24,685 nt of DNA, from positions 1 to 24,685 of the IMG/VR virus record IMGVR_UViG_3300042465_000466; one strand, given 5' to 3'. Under the pieces are notes generated by a model, which was not told the origin of the DNA, ran no database searches, and saw only the letters and a list, made by a program, of their open reading frames with translations. This document shows positions 14,165 to 19,903 of this stretch, piece after piece; within the stretch, counting starts at the first letter, position 1, and each line of letters opens with the position of its first letter. Both the position numbers and the translations under genes were made by a program. This DNA comes from a virus.

Positions 14165-14624
14165 TTCTATTAAAGAACTTGCAACCGCATTGTCTAAAGT
14201 TCAAGGGGAACTCACTTATGCTAAAAAAGATTCATCAAATCCTTTCTTCAAATCTCGGTATGCTGATTTGGAGTCTGTTTGGGATGCTTGTCGCAGTCCT
14301 ATGGCTGCAAACGGTCTTAGTGTTATCCAAATGCCTGGCAACTACTTTGAAGGCCGTATGTGGCTGGTAACTAAGTTATGTCATTCTTCAGGTGAATGGA
14401 TAGAACAAGAAATGTCTTTTCCTGTAGGTAAACCAGACGCACAGGGCGTTGTAAAAACCGATGCCCATAGTTGCATGGCTGCAATAACTTATATGCGTAG
14501 AGGTGCTTTAGCAGCGTTTTTAGGCATTGTTCAAGCTGATGATGATGGCAATACAGCCGTTGGCGTTAAAGAACCAATCAAACCAATTTTAAAATCTGTA
14601 GCAAAACCTGTGGAGATGGAATAA
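14151..14624 (+). CDS. erf: ERF-family single-strand annealing protein
   Basis: 157 aa from ATG 14151, with GGAGG (14141-14145) 5 bases upstream; longer readings of the frame run back into the previous gene and lack a ribosome site. The family signature is plain: helix SIKELATALSKVQGELTYAKKD-like at the start, then NPFFKSRYADLESVWDACR (residues ~30-48), MAANGLSVIQMPG, and the ITYMRRGALAAFLGI helix (~112-126) normally followed by an acidic linker. ERF proteins anneal complementary single strands for phage recombination and circularisation. The next genes, an SSB-like-tailed protein and an exonuclease, complete a typical recombination set. Confidence 0.9.
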   Translation: MPQSDSIKELATALSKVQGELTYAKKDSSNPFFKSRYADLESVWDACRSPMAANGLSVIQMPGNYFEGRMWLVTKLCHSSGEWIEQEMSFPVGKPDAQGVVKTDAHSCMAAITYMRRGALAAFLGIVQADDDGNTAVGVKEPIKPILKSVAKPVEME

Positions 14625-14879
14625 ATGGCATTTGTCCCTAAAGAAGGTAGCGGTAGCCTTTTTAAAAATACCCGCAAAACAAGTGAAACTCACCCAGACT
14701 ACACAGGTTCAATTATGAACAATGGTAAAGAACATTGGTTGTCTGCTTGGGTTAAAGAAGGTAAGAATGGTAAATTTTTTAGCGTGTCCATAGGTAAAGA
14801 AAAGTTACCAATGGGCTTTAAAGAAGCTGGCGCTGATGAATTACCTAAAAACACCATTGAAGATGATGTGCCATTTTAG
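14625..14879 (+). CDS. Small protein with SSB-like acidic tail
   Basis: 84 aa. The body is a small beta-rich domain (SGSLFKNTRKTSETHPDYTG, then HWLSAWVKEGKNGKFFSVSI). The last residues, IEDDVPF, match the acidic Pro-Phe tip that bacterial SSB uses to recruit partner proteins (DDIPF in E. coli). It begins directly after the ERF stop with no gap. The body lacks the length of a normal OB-fold SSB domain (about 110 residues), so it may be a reduced SSB or a partner carrying the tail. A role in handling single-stranded DNA with ERF and the exonuclease is inferred. Confidence 0.75.
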   Translation: MAFVPKEGSGSLFKNTRKTSETHPDYTGSIMNNGKEHWLSAWVKEGKNGKFFSVSIGKEKLPMGFKEAGADELPKNTIEDDVPF

Positions 14880-14888
14880 GAATTAAAT

Positions 14889-15089
14889 ATGAATACCCAG
14901 TTGAATTGCATTATTAAAGAACAGGCAATTATTCACACAGAGGAATACCATGTGGATGAAGAAAGACAGCTTATTTCAATGACGCTAGGCGGTCTTGAAA
15001 GCGTTTTAAATACAGCATTTCAACTGGCAGCAGACATGGTTGAAGATGAAACTGATAGAATGAAAATCTTACAGTTGCAAATTAAGTAG
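14889..15089 (+). CDS. Small hypothetical early protein
   Basis: 66 aa, acidic, with a beta-rich N-terminal half (LNCIIKEQAIIHTEEYHVDE) and a helical C-terminal half (LESVLNTAFQLAADMVEDET). AGGA lies 7 bases before the ATG. It sits between the SSB-like-tailed protein and the exonuclease, which makes an accessory role in recombination plausible. No family or motif is recognised. Confidence 0.65.
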   Translation: MNTQLNCIIKEQAIIHTEEYHVDEERQLISMTLGGLESVLNTAFQLAADMVEDETDRMKILQLQIK

Positions 15090-15093
15090 TAAA

Positions 15094-15107
15094 TTTAAAG
15101 GGGAAAT
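15094..15107 (+). promoter_or_regulatory. Recurrent leader/ribosome-binding motif, copy 1
   Basis: TTTAAAGGGGAAAT precedes the exonuclease start. The identical 14-mer stands at 16092-16105 before the 96-aa gene, and a close variant (TTTAAGGGGATTTAA) at 16403-16417 before the exported repeat protein. The AAGGGG core is a strong ribosome site; the conserved flanks suggest a shared unstructured leader. Confidence 0.65.
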
Positions 15108-15110
15108 AAA

Positions 15111-15851
15111 ATGGCTGAACATTGGTATTGCGGTGCAACAGGCGAACCACGCTATACAGTTATTGGTAAAAACGGTAAAGAACGAAACACCAATATAAAA
15201 GACGCTAGAGAGTTAGGGTTAGTACCTAGTGTTACAACAATTAATTCTATGTTGTCTAAATCGGGACTAGATACTTGGAAACAAACCCAAGTGCTATACG
15301 CTGCTGTTGAATATCCAAGATGGGAAAACGAAGATGAAAAAGAATGGGTATCAAGAATACTTGAACTTGCAAAAGGAAAAAGCAGGGAAGCTGCACAAAG
15401 GGGTACTAATATCCACGACATTTTGGATAGTTACTTCTCTAGCGTTTGTTTACCTGAGTGGCCTACTTATATCAATAGGGTTCAAGAACATCTTGACAAC
15501 ACCTTTGGAAAACGCCAATGGGTGTCAGAACAGTCTTTTAGACACCCCGAAGGTTATGGTGGCAAGGTCGATTTGTACTGTAAAGCCGACAATAACCTGC
15601 CTGGCGTAGTAATTGACTTCAAGACGACAGAGAAATCCCCTGGTGAACTAACACCCTACTATGAGTATACATTGCAGTTATCAGCCTATAGAGAAGCCTT
15701 AGTGCCTGATGCAATATGCGCTAATGTGTTTATAAATGGAGATACAGGTGAAGTTGCAATAAAAATTCACCCAGAACAAGAACTTAAAGATGGGTATGAG
15801 GCTTTCCTGTCTTTATTGAAAGTATTTAAATTAAAAAATAAGCTAAACTAG
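15111..15851 (+). CDS. RecB/Cas4-like PD-(D/E)XK exonuclease
   Basis: 246 aa. The catalytic core is visible: QRGTNIHDILDSYF with His102, GYGGKVDLYCK with Asp154, the VVIDFKTTEK strand with Asp169-x-Lys171, and YTLQLSAYREAL with Gln189 and Tyr193 (the QxxxY motif). No Cys cluster for an iron-sulphur centre is evident. The family degrades DNA ends to produce 3' single strands, and here it would supply substrate for the ERF annealing protein. A strong AAGGGG ribosome site follows a TTTAAAGGGGAAAT leader that recurs before later early genes. A hairpin terminator candidate follows the gene. Confidence 0.88.
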   Translation: MAEHWYCGATGEPRYTVIGKNGKERNTNIKDARELGLVPSVTTINSMLSKSGLDTWKQTQVLYAAVEYPRWENEDEKEWVSRILELAKGKSREAAQRGTNIHDILDSYFSSVCLPEWPTYINRVQEHLDNTFGKRQWVSEQSFRHPEGYGGKVDLYCKADNNLPGVVIDFKTTEKSPGELTPYYEYTLQLSAYREALVPDAICANVFINGDTGEVAIKIHPEQELKDGYEAFLSLLKVFKLKNKLN

Positions 15852-15856
15852 ATTAC

Positions 15857-15916
15857 GGGGTGGTTTATGGTTTCCCCTTCCATTACTCCTTCACACGAGG
15901 CCACCCCACCCTTTTT
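15857..15916 (+). terminator. Terminator candidate with large loop
   Basis: GGGGTGG (15857-15863) pairs perfectly with CCACCCC (15901-15907), and TTTTT follows at 15912-15916. Inside the loop ATGG (15867-15870) can pair with CCAT (15880-15883). The 37-base loop and 4-base gap before the T-run are unusual for a simple terminator, so an attenuator or part of a larger fold is also possible. Confidence 0.5.
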
Positions 15917-16091
15917 CAAGGCGTTAAGCCACCATTGTAGGATGCAGTAAGTTAGGGTTTTTGTGGCTTTCCACCTAACGGGTAGCAACTGCTAAATACA
16001 GCCTTGTCGTATTTTGGCAACTTAGGGTAAATAAGTAGTGCAATTAGGGGAAATTTGTAATAAATTGTATTTACTCACTAACGAGTACACA
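15917..16091 (+). ncRNA. Structured non-coding region, possible pseudoknot RNA or leader
   Basis: AAGCCAC (15926-15932) pairs with GTGGCTT (15963-15969), and GTTAGG (15951-15956) pairs with CCTAAC (15974-15979). The helices cross, giving a pseudoknot or two alternative folds. A stable hairpin follows, TAGC-aact-GCTA (15983-15994). The stretch lies between the recombination genes and the second early gene group, and no ORF is present. It could be a cis-acting leader for the 96-aa gene or an independent RNA. No known riboswitch was recognised. Confidence 0.35.
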
Positions 16092-16109
16092 TTTAAAGGG
16101 GAAATTTAA

Positions 16110-16400
16110 ATGAAATATAAGTTACAACATAAAAACGGTGGCGAAGTTACTTATCGTGCTACTGATTATTTTTCTTTTCAACAAGATTTAGACGCCATTC
16201 CTGCCATTGAAATTTGTGATTACACTTTTTTTATTAACGAAAAATTAGTATCTTTTGAAGTTGCAGAAAAAGCTGTTCAAGATTGTATTAATGCTTTTAT
16301 TGCTAAACGCAATGAAACAAAAAAACAAATTTGGGCAAGAAAACAAGGAACGCAAGGAAACTTTAAAAACAATTTTCATCAAATTTGGATTAACAAATAA
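16110..16400 (+). CDS. Hypothetical early protein
   Basis: 96 aa. It starts with a beta hairpin pattern (MKYKLQHKNGGEVTYRATDY), continues through DYTFFINEKLVSFEVAEKAV, and ends in a basic, Asn/Gln-rich tail (KKQIWARKQGTQGNFKNNF). It is preceded by the repeated TTTAAAGGGGAAAT leader, giving a strong ribosome site, and by the structured region 15917-16091. No family is recognised. The basic tail is compatible with nucleic-acid binding, but nothing else supports that. Confidence 0.7.
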   Translation: MKYKLQHKNGGEVTYRATDYFSFQQDLDAIPAIEICDYTFFINEKLVSFEVAEKAVQDCINAFIAKRNETKKQIWARKQGTQGNFKNNFHQIWINK

Positions 16401-16417
16401 CATTTAAGGGGATTTAA

Positions 16418-16744
16418 ATGAAAGATTTTATAGGGGCTTGTTTATTAGGTGCTTTTCTAGGCATTATGTTTGGATATGGCATACCAGCAAAAGCACAAGC
16501 CTTATATGGCCCACAAGGTCAATATTTAGGCAACATTCAACAGTCTGGCAATACTGCCAACTATTATGGCCCAGCAGGTCAATATCAAGGTAGTGCCCAA
16601 ACAAGTGGTAACCAGACCAACTTTTACGGTGCTAACGGTGCTTACCAAGGCACTTATCAAAACCAAGTACAACCAAACTACACACCATACACACCATACA
16701 TACCACAACAACCTTTACAGCCACAAATGCCTAGGGGTTATTAA
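16418..16744 (+). CDS. Exported repeat protein (phage-encoded, envelope or secreted)
   Basis: 108 aa. A signal peptide is evident: MKDF, a hydrophobic core IGACLLGAFLGIMFGYG, and an AKAQA cleavage site near residue 28. Next come three copies of a 20-residue unit at residues 30-49, 50-69 and 70-79 onward, of the form YGPxGQYxGxxQxSGNxxNY, then a Pro/Gln/Tyr-rich tail. Similar repeats occur in bacterial exported proteins of unknown function. Exported early phage proteins may block superinfection or alter the envelope. It follows the TTTAAGGGGATTTAA leader and overlaps the next gene as TAATG. Confidence 0.78.
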   Translation: MKDFIGACLLGAFLGIMFGYGIPAKAQALYGPQGQYLGNIQQSGNTANYYGPAGQYQGSAQTSGNQTNFYGANGAYQGTYQNQVQPNYTPYTPYIPQQPLQPQMPRGY

Positions 16745-17046
16745 TGAACGATGAACGCAGTCTTGCCAAAGAAATAACAGAAGGATTTGAAGCACTTAAA
16801 TCTATGAGAAACAATGAACCAGTAGCGTGGATTACCAAGAAAGGCACAAAAGAAATGACTACTTTTACAACTGAAGATAGAATTGACGCTGAAAAGCTAA
16901 CGCAAGCTACCATAGTAATTACCGCTAAAGGCAACGAAGTAGATGTCCATACCGAAGGTGAAGGACAGGCTTTATTTATTGCTAATTTAATTGTTTCTAT
17001 GATGGACAACGAGGTTAAAAATGCTAATAAAAATAATCAAGGTTAA
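16744..17046 (+). CDS. Hypothetical early protein
   Basis: 100 aa, acidic, with an N-terminal helix (LAKEITEGFEALKSMRNNE), a beta middle (PVAWITKKGTKEMTTFTTED; ATIVITAKGNEVDVHTEG) and a C-terminal helix (LFIANLIVSMMDNEVK). It has no membrane segment or recognised motif. The start overlaps the previous stop as TAATG, and its end overlaps the next gene by 26 bases, so it is part of a tightly coupled series. Confidence 0.65.
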   Translation: MNDERSLAKEITEGFEALKSMRNNEPVAWITKKGTKEMTTFTTEDRIDAEKLTQATIVITAKGNEVDVHTEGEGQALFIANLIVSMMDNEVKNANKNNQG

Positions 17047-17281
17047 AGAAAACCCTGATGGGTCTGCTGATGTTTTAGTGCGCTACGACAAAGCTGGTTT
17101 AAATTTCTTAGTTCAACAAGGCCTAACAGCAACAATGGTAGAGGCCATAGTTCAATATCAGACAGGGGATGATTACAATGTTTGCGACATTCTGGGGACT
17201 TTACCCAAAAAAAGTAGCAAAGGGGGCAGCAATAAAAGCGTGGGTAAAATTAAAACCAGAAGAACACAAAGAAGTGATTGA
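17021..17281 (+). CDS. Small hypothetical protein overlapping the replication-protein-like gene
   Basis: 86 aa, ATG at 17021 with GAGG 6 bases upstream. The first ~55 residues look like a normal small domain (IKVKENPDGSADVLVRYDKA, VQQGLTATMVEAIV). The last ~28 are Lys/Ser/Gly-rich (PKKSSKGGSNKSVGK), because they share DNA with the next gene in another frame over about 104-113 bases. No family is recognised. Confidence 0.6.
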   Translation: MLIKIIKVKENPDGSADVLVRYDKAGLNFLVQQGLTATMVEAIVQYQTGDDYNVCDILGTLPKKSSKGGSNKSVGKIKTRRTQRSD

Positions 17282-17549
17282 TGCCCTTGCAAGTCATATA
17301 AAATACTGGAGGGTCAAAGGCACAGATAAGGAGTTTATTCCTTACCCAGCTTCTTGGCTTAATCAAATGAGGTATCTTGATGAACTTGATTTTGAACCGC
17401 CCAAAAAGCCAGCATTACCTTGGTATTCATCGGAAGAATTAACACTTGCTAAAGCATTTGAACTTGGAATTACTCCCTACGCAGGAGAGTCATATGCCCA
17501 ATTACGACAAAGAATTTCAACACAAATCAGCCGTCAGGCAACTGTGTAA
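17178..17549 (+). CDS. Replication-protein-like domain (phage O/DnaT-type C-terminal region)
   Basis: 123 aa from ATG 17178; an ATG at 17169 gives 126 aa, but the AGGGG at 17164-17168 touches it and is well spaced (9 bases) only for 17178. The stretch FWGLYPKKVAKGAAIKAWVK, a helical segment, then FIPYPASWLNQMRYLDEL is the conserved C-terminal domain of many phage replication proteins that load the host helicase. It normally follows a winged-helix origin-binding domain, which is missing here. It may work with a host initiator or a separate DNA binder. It overlaps the genes on both sides, by about 104 and 56 bases. Confidence 0.7.
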   Translation: MFATFWGLYPKKVAKGAAIKAWVKLKPEEHKEVIDALASHIKYWRVKGTDKEFIPYPASWLNQMRYLDELDFEPPKKPALPWYSSEELTLAKAFELGITPYAGESYAQLRQRISTQISRQATV

Positions 17550-17685
17550 GTTTCGTAAAGACATGGGGCTAACCAAGTTTCGTATGTACATTAGTGAAAA
17601 AGTTGTTTTACATCAATACTTTGCAGACTTTCAAAACCAGTATGCAAAAGGAAACAGGGGAGAATGGGGATGTTGGAAAAAATAA
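17494..17685 (+). CDS. Small basic hypothetical protein
   Basis: 63 aa, ATG 17494 with AGGAG (17483-17487) 6 bases upstream. The longer frame from 17446 lacks a ribosome site. Strongly basic and aromatic (KSAVRQLCKFRKDMGLTKFR, then YFADFQNQYAKGNRGEWGCW). The RKDMGLTKFRMYI stretch has some helix-turn-helix character. It overlaps the replication-protein-like gene by 56 bases and the next membrane ORF by 16. No family is recognised. Confidence 0.6.
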   Translation: MPNYDKEFQHKSAVRQLCKFRKDMGLTKFRMYISEKVVLHQYFADFQNQYAKGNRGEWGCWKK

Positions 17686-17816
17686 TAGTAGGTGCTACTG
17701 GGTTAGGCTACCTTATAGTCTGTATAGCCCAGTTTAATAAAGGTGCTACATCTAACGCTATGATTTGGGGTGGCTATGCTTTCGCCCAAATTGGATTGTG
17801 GTTGGCATTAAAATGA
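17670..17816 (+). CDS. Small two-span membrane protein
   Basis: 48 aa, ATG 17670, TGA 17814-17816. Two hydrophobic segments (residues ~5-20, IIVGATGLGYLIVCIA, and ~31-47, MIWGGYAFAQIGLWLAL) are joined by FNKGATSNA. A ribosome site is visible (AGGGGAGAA, 17656-17664). It overlaps its neighbours by 16 and 4 bases (the latter as ATGA), which argues that it is real. It is placed among early genes rather than with lysis genes, so superinfection control or another membrane effect is more likely than holin action. Confidence 0.6.
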   Translation: MLEKIIVGATGLGYLIVCIAQFNKGATSNAMIWGGYAFAQIGLWLALK

Positions 17817-18376
17817 TTGCCGTATTATTTGCACGGCAAGACAGCCGTTACAAAGATTTACCTGGTTATGATGTTTATGACATTGACAGAGATGCTAGAA
17901 ATTTTAATGAAAGTTACCCTGTTATTGCCCATCCACCATGCCGTGCTTGGGGTCGTTTAAGCCACATGGCTAATCCACGCCCAGATGAAAAAGATTTAGC
18001 TTGGTTTGCATTAGATAAAGTTCGTAAAAACGGTGGCGTTTTAGAACATCCAAAAGGCAGTAGATTGTGGAAAGAAGCGCCATTGCCTATGCCTGGCGAA
18101 TTTCCTGATGAACACGGTGGTTTTACTATACTTATTGACCAATATCATTTTGGTCATGTAGCTAGAAAATGGACACATTTATACATAATTGGAATTACTC
18201 CTGACCAATTACCTGAAATACCAATTAGGGGGGGGCTGCCTTGGAAAACTATTTGTGGGATTACAGGTCAACCAGGTCGTAGATGTACTCAATACGAAAG
18301 AGAATATAGTCCTGACGGTTTAATTGAGTTTATGACTAAAATTTGCGAGAAAATTAATGAAAGATTACGACCCTAA
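17813..18376 (+). CDS. Conserved phage protein with HPPC motif (methyltransferase-like?)
   Basis: 187 aa, ATG 17813 overlapping the previous stop as ATGA. Conserved features of this recurrent phage family are visible: IAVLFARQDSRYKDLPGYDV at the start, VIAHPPCRAWGRLSHMANPR (residues ~37-56), GGVLEHPKGSRLW (~74-86), a Tyr/His/Gly segment QYHFGH (~110-115) and KWTHLYIIG. The early acidic YDIDRDAR and HPPC layout recall SAM-dependent DNA methyltransferases with their motif-IV region, and Cys43 could correspond to the C5-cytosine nucleophile. The usual AdoMet glycine loop is not obvious, so the activity is uncertain. Modification of phage DNA would fit the setting. Confidence 0.72.
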   Translation: MIAVLFARQDSRYKDLPGYDVYDIDRDARNFNESYPVIAHPPCRAWGRLSHMANPRPDEKDLAWFALDKVRKNGGVLEHPKGSRLWKEAPLPMPGEFPDEHGGFTILIDQYHFGHVARKWTHLYIIGITPDQLPEIPIRGGLPWKTICGITGQPGRRCTQYEREYSPDGLIEFMTKICEKINERLRP

Positions 18377-18686
18377 CGATGCTATTGACTTTATCTTTAA
18401 AACAGCGCCAGCGTATGCCAAAGCGAAGGGCGAATTGGCCCAGCTTGAGGCGTTTAAAAGTTCTCTTAAGGCGATTAAAATGGCACAGACAGACGAACAA
18501 AGTCTGGGCGCACAAGAACGAGAGGCTTATAGAAGCCAAGAGTATCAAGATTTGTGCAAGGCGATTGGATTGGCGACTGAATCTACAGAAGCATACAGAT
18601 GGCAATTAGAAGCTGCCAAGATGAGATTTGAAGCATGGCGCACAGAACAAGCTAACAACCGTAATATTGAAAGACTAACCAAATGA
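18357..18686 (+). CDS. Conserved helical phage protein of unknown function
   Basis: 109 aa, almost wholly helical, with the recurring pattern DPNDAIDFIFKTAPAYAKAK, then a charged middle, AQEREAYRSQEYQDLCKAIG and EAYRWQLEAAKMRFEAWRTE. This family is found often in Proteobacteria phages near recombination genes, but I know of no function. Its start is 20 bases inside the previous gene, and it ends in an ATGA overlap with the next. The placement suggests a role in DNA metabolism or as an adapter. Confidence 0.75.
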   Translation: MKDYDPNDAIDFIFKTAPAYAKAKGELAQLEAFKSSLKAIKMAQTDEQSLGAQEREAYRSQEYQDLCKAIGLATESTEAYRWQLEAAKMRFEAWRTEQANNRNIERLTK

Positions 18687-18859
18687 GTGATTACTCAGAA
18701 AATTACCTTAAAATTCAAAGACTTCTAAGAAAATACCATGAAGCTACACTTAAAAACAATTATGAAAAAGCCACTCAAATTGCTTGTGAATTAGCAGAAG
18801 AAACAATACAACTAGAGTTTGCTACTTATGACCAAGTAAGAAAGCAATGGCTAAAATGA
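18683..18859 (+). CDS. Small helical hypothetical protein
   Basis: 58 aa, ATG 18683 overlapping the previous stop as ATGA. Entirely helical and charged (YLKIQRLLRKYHEATLKNNY, then ATQIACELAEETIQLEF). It overlaps the nuclease-like gene that follows by 13 bases. The composition and the overlaps on both sides suggest a real gene in a coupled series. No family is recognised. Confidence 0.6.
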   Translation: MSDYSENYLKIQRLLRKYHEATLKNNYEKATQIACELAEETIQLEFATYDQVRKQWLK

Positions 18860-19248
18860 GGTCAATGCGTACTTTGTTTCCAAAAGTTGTAGATTATGGA
18901 GAACTTATAGGGTTAATACCTAGTAATGAAAAGTTTTCTCCTAGCGATATAGACGGTATATGTGAACGCAATGGGCAATTCTTTGTAATGGAATGGAAGC
19001 GCCCAAAAGACGATGAATATGAAGGCGAAAAGATAAGTTATGGTCAGCAAAGGCTATTACAGGCTTTAGCTGCTAAAGAAGGATTTATTGTTGTAATTGT
19101 TTACGGTCACACCGATAATGAAATGAAAATTGAAAAGTTTTTTAGAGTACAACCAGAAGGCCCATGTATTCAATTAGGCGTAGGCACACAAATGTTTAAA
19201 AAGTTTTATCAACAATGGTATGAACTAGCTGATGGCTACAAAAAGTGA
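18847..19248 (+). CDS. Small PD-(D/E)XK nuclease-like protein
   Basis: 133 aa. The nuclease core is readable: SPSDIDGICERNGQFFVMEWKRPK with Asp36, Glu49-x-Lys51, preceded by a short helical region, and followed by SYGQQRLLQALAA with the Gln67/Gln68 helix. The last part is beta-rich. Length and motif spacing fit compact restriction-endonuclease-fold proteins, for example Holliday-junction or end-trimming nucleases. It lies directly before the Ref-like nuclease gene, whose start it overlaps by 17 bases. Whether it cuts single-strand, double-strand or branched DNA cannot be read from the sequence. Confidence 0.75.
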   Translation: MAKMRSMRTLFPKVVDYGELIGLIPSNEKFSPSDIDGICERNGQFFVMEWKRPKDDEYEGEKISYGQQRLLQALAAKEGFIVVIVYGHTDNEMKIEKFFRVQPEGPCIQLGVGTQMFKKFYQQWYELADGYKK

Positions 19249-19525
19249 AAAGAACACTCTCAATAAGATTGCAGAACTCGGATGTATTTTATGTTCCGAA
19301 GTCTATGGGTTTGAAGGCACTCCGTCAGAACTCCATCATGTGCGCAGGTATGGAAATGTTCGGTCTGCATCCCCTGTGCTTGCATTATGCCCAGAACACC
19401 ATAGGAACGGAAATGATAGCCTTCACAGAATGGGCATCAACGCTTTTGAAGATAAACACGGAATTACCTGTGAGAGGTTATTGGAATTACAAGATAAAAG
19501 ACTTGGAAAAGACTTTAACAAATAA
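19232..19525 (+). CDS. Ref-like HNH nuclease (RecA-dependent nuclease family)
   Basis: 97 aa. GCILCSEVYG with Cys18 and Cys21, TPSELHHVRRYGNVR with His35 and His36, LCPEHHRNGNDSLHRMG with Cys53, His56, His57 and His65, and FEDKHGI give the compact Zn-bound HNH fold of the phage P1 Ref family. P1 Ref cuts DNA at RecA-made displacement loops; this one is small and lacks the disordered N-terminal part of Ref, so RecA dependence is assumed by family only. It is the last gene of this + strand run. A zincin gene on the other strand ends 24 bases after it. Confidence 0.85.
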   Translation: MATKSEKNTLNKIAELGCILCSEVYGFEGTPSELHHVRRYGNVRSASPVLALCPEHHRNGNDSLHRMGINAFEDKHGITCERLLELQDKRLGKDFNK

Positions 19526-19549
19526 AAAAGTTAAGTATGGCAGACCCAC

Positions 19550-19903
19550 TTAAAGTTCAAGAGGGTCTACAAAGCCAATTTCAGACCAAATACGGTAGGC
19601 TTTTTTACGAAACTCCTTGTCGTGGTGTGTCCATTTATTTGTCCGATGACGGGACATATGGATTGCTTCATGCAACAACACCTTTAACACCGTGTCCAAA
19701 GTCCCACAACGAACCTCAGAAATAGTAATGATGTGTTCGTATTTGTCATTAGAGGGGTCATACAAATATGTCCCCATGTCATCACCTTTATCTACAATAA
19801 ACTCAATTTCATCTGGCAATGGCATACCACGCCAATTACAAAAAGGCTTCATACAGTAGATAGCGCTGTATAGATTTTTAAGGATAGATGGCGTTAAGTG
19901 CAT
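19550..19903 (-). CDS. Small zincin (HEXXH) metallopeptidase-like protein
   Basis: 117 aa, ATG at 19903 overlapping the upstream gene's TAA by one base. The motif VLLHEAIHMSRH places His78, Glu79 and His82 as a zincin-type HEXXH site, with His93 or His94 in NKWTHHDKEF as the likely third ligand. This resembles SprT-type or phage zincin domains with an insert. The N-terminal ~70 residues contain beta strands (DEIEFIVDKG; YEHIITISEV). Substrate unknown; SprT-like relatives act on DNA-protein crosslinks, while other phage zincins act on host factors. The pair with the phosphoesterase is an isolated - strand module. Confidence 0.82.
   Translation of the reverse strand: MHLTPSILKNLYSAIYCMKPFCNWRGMPLPDEIEFIVDKGDDMGTYLYDPSNDKYEHIITISEVRCGTLDTVLKVLLHEAIHMSRHRTNKWTHHDKEFRKKAYRIWSEIGFVDPLEL

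Noticed and set aside
17207-17213. A7 run within the overlap of the 86-aa and replication-like genes, possible programmed frameshift
   Set aside because: Joining the frames at the run would drop the FWGLYP part of the conserved domain, which lies before it in the downstream frame. An independent start at 17178 with its own ribosome site explains the data.
19537-19725. 62-codon + strand frame
   Set aside because: It lies almost wholly antisense to the HEXXH zincin gene and has no protein-like features of its own.
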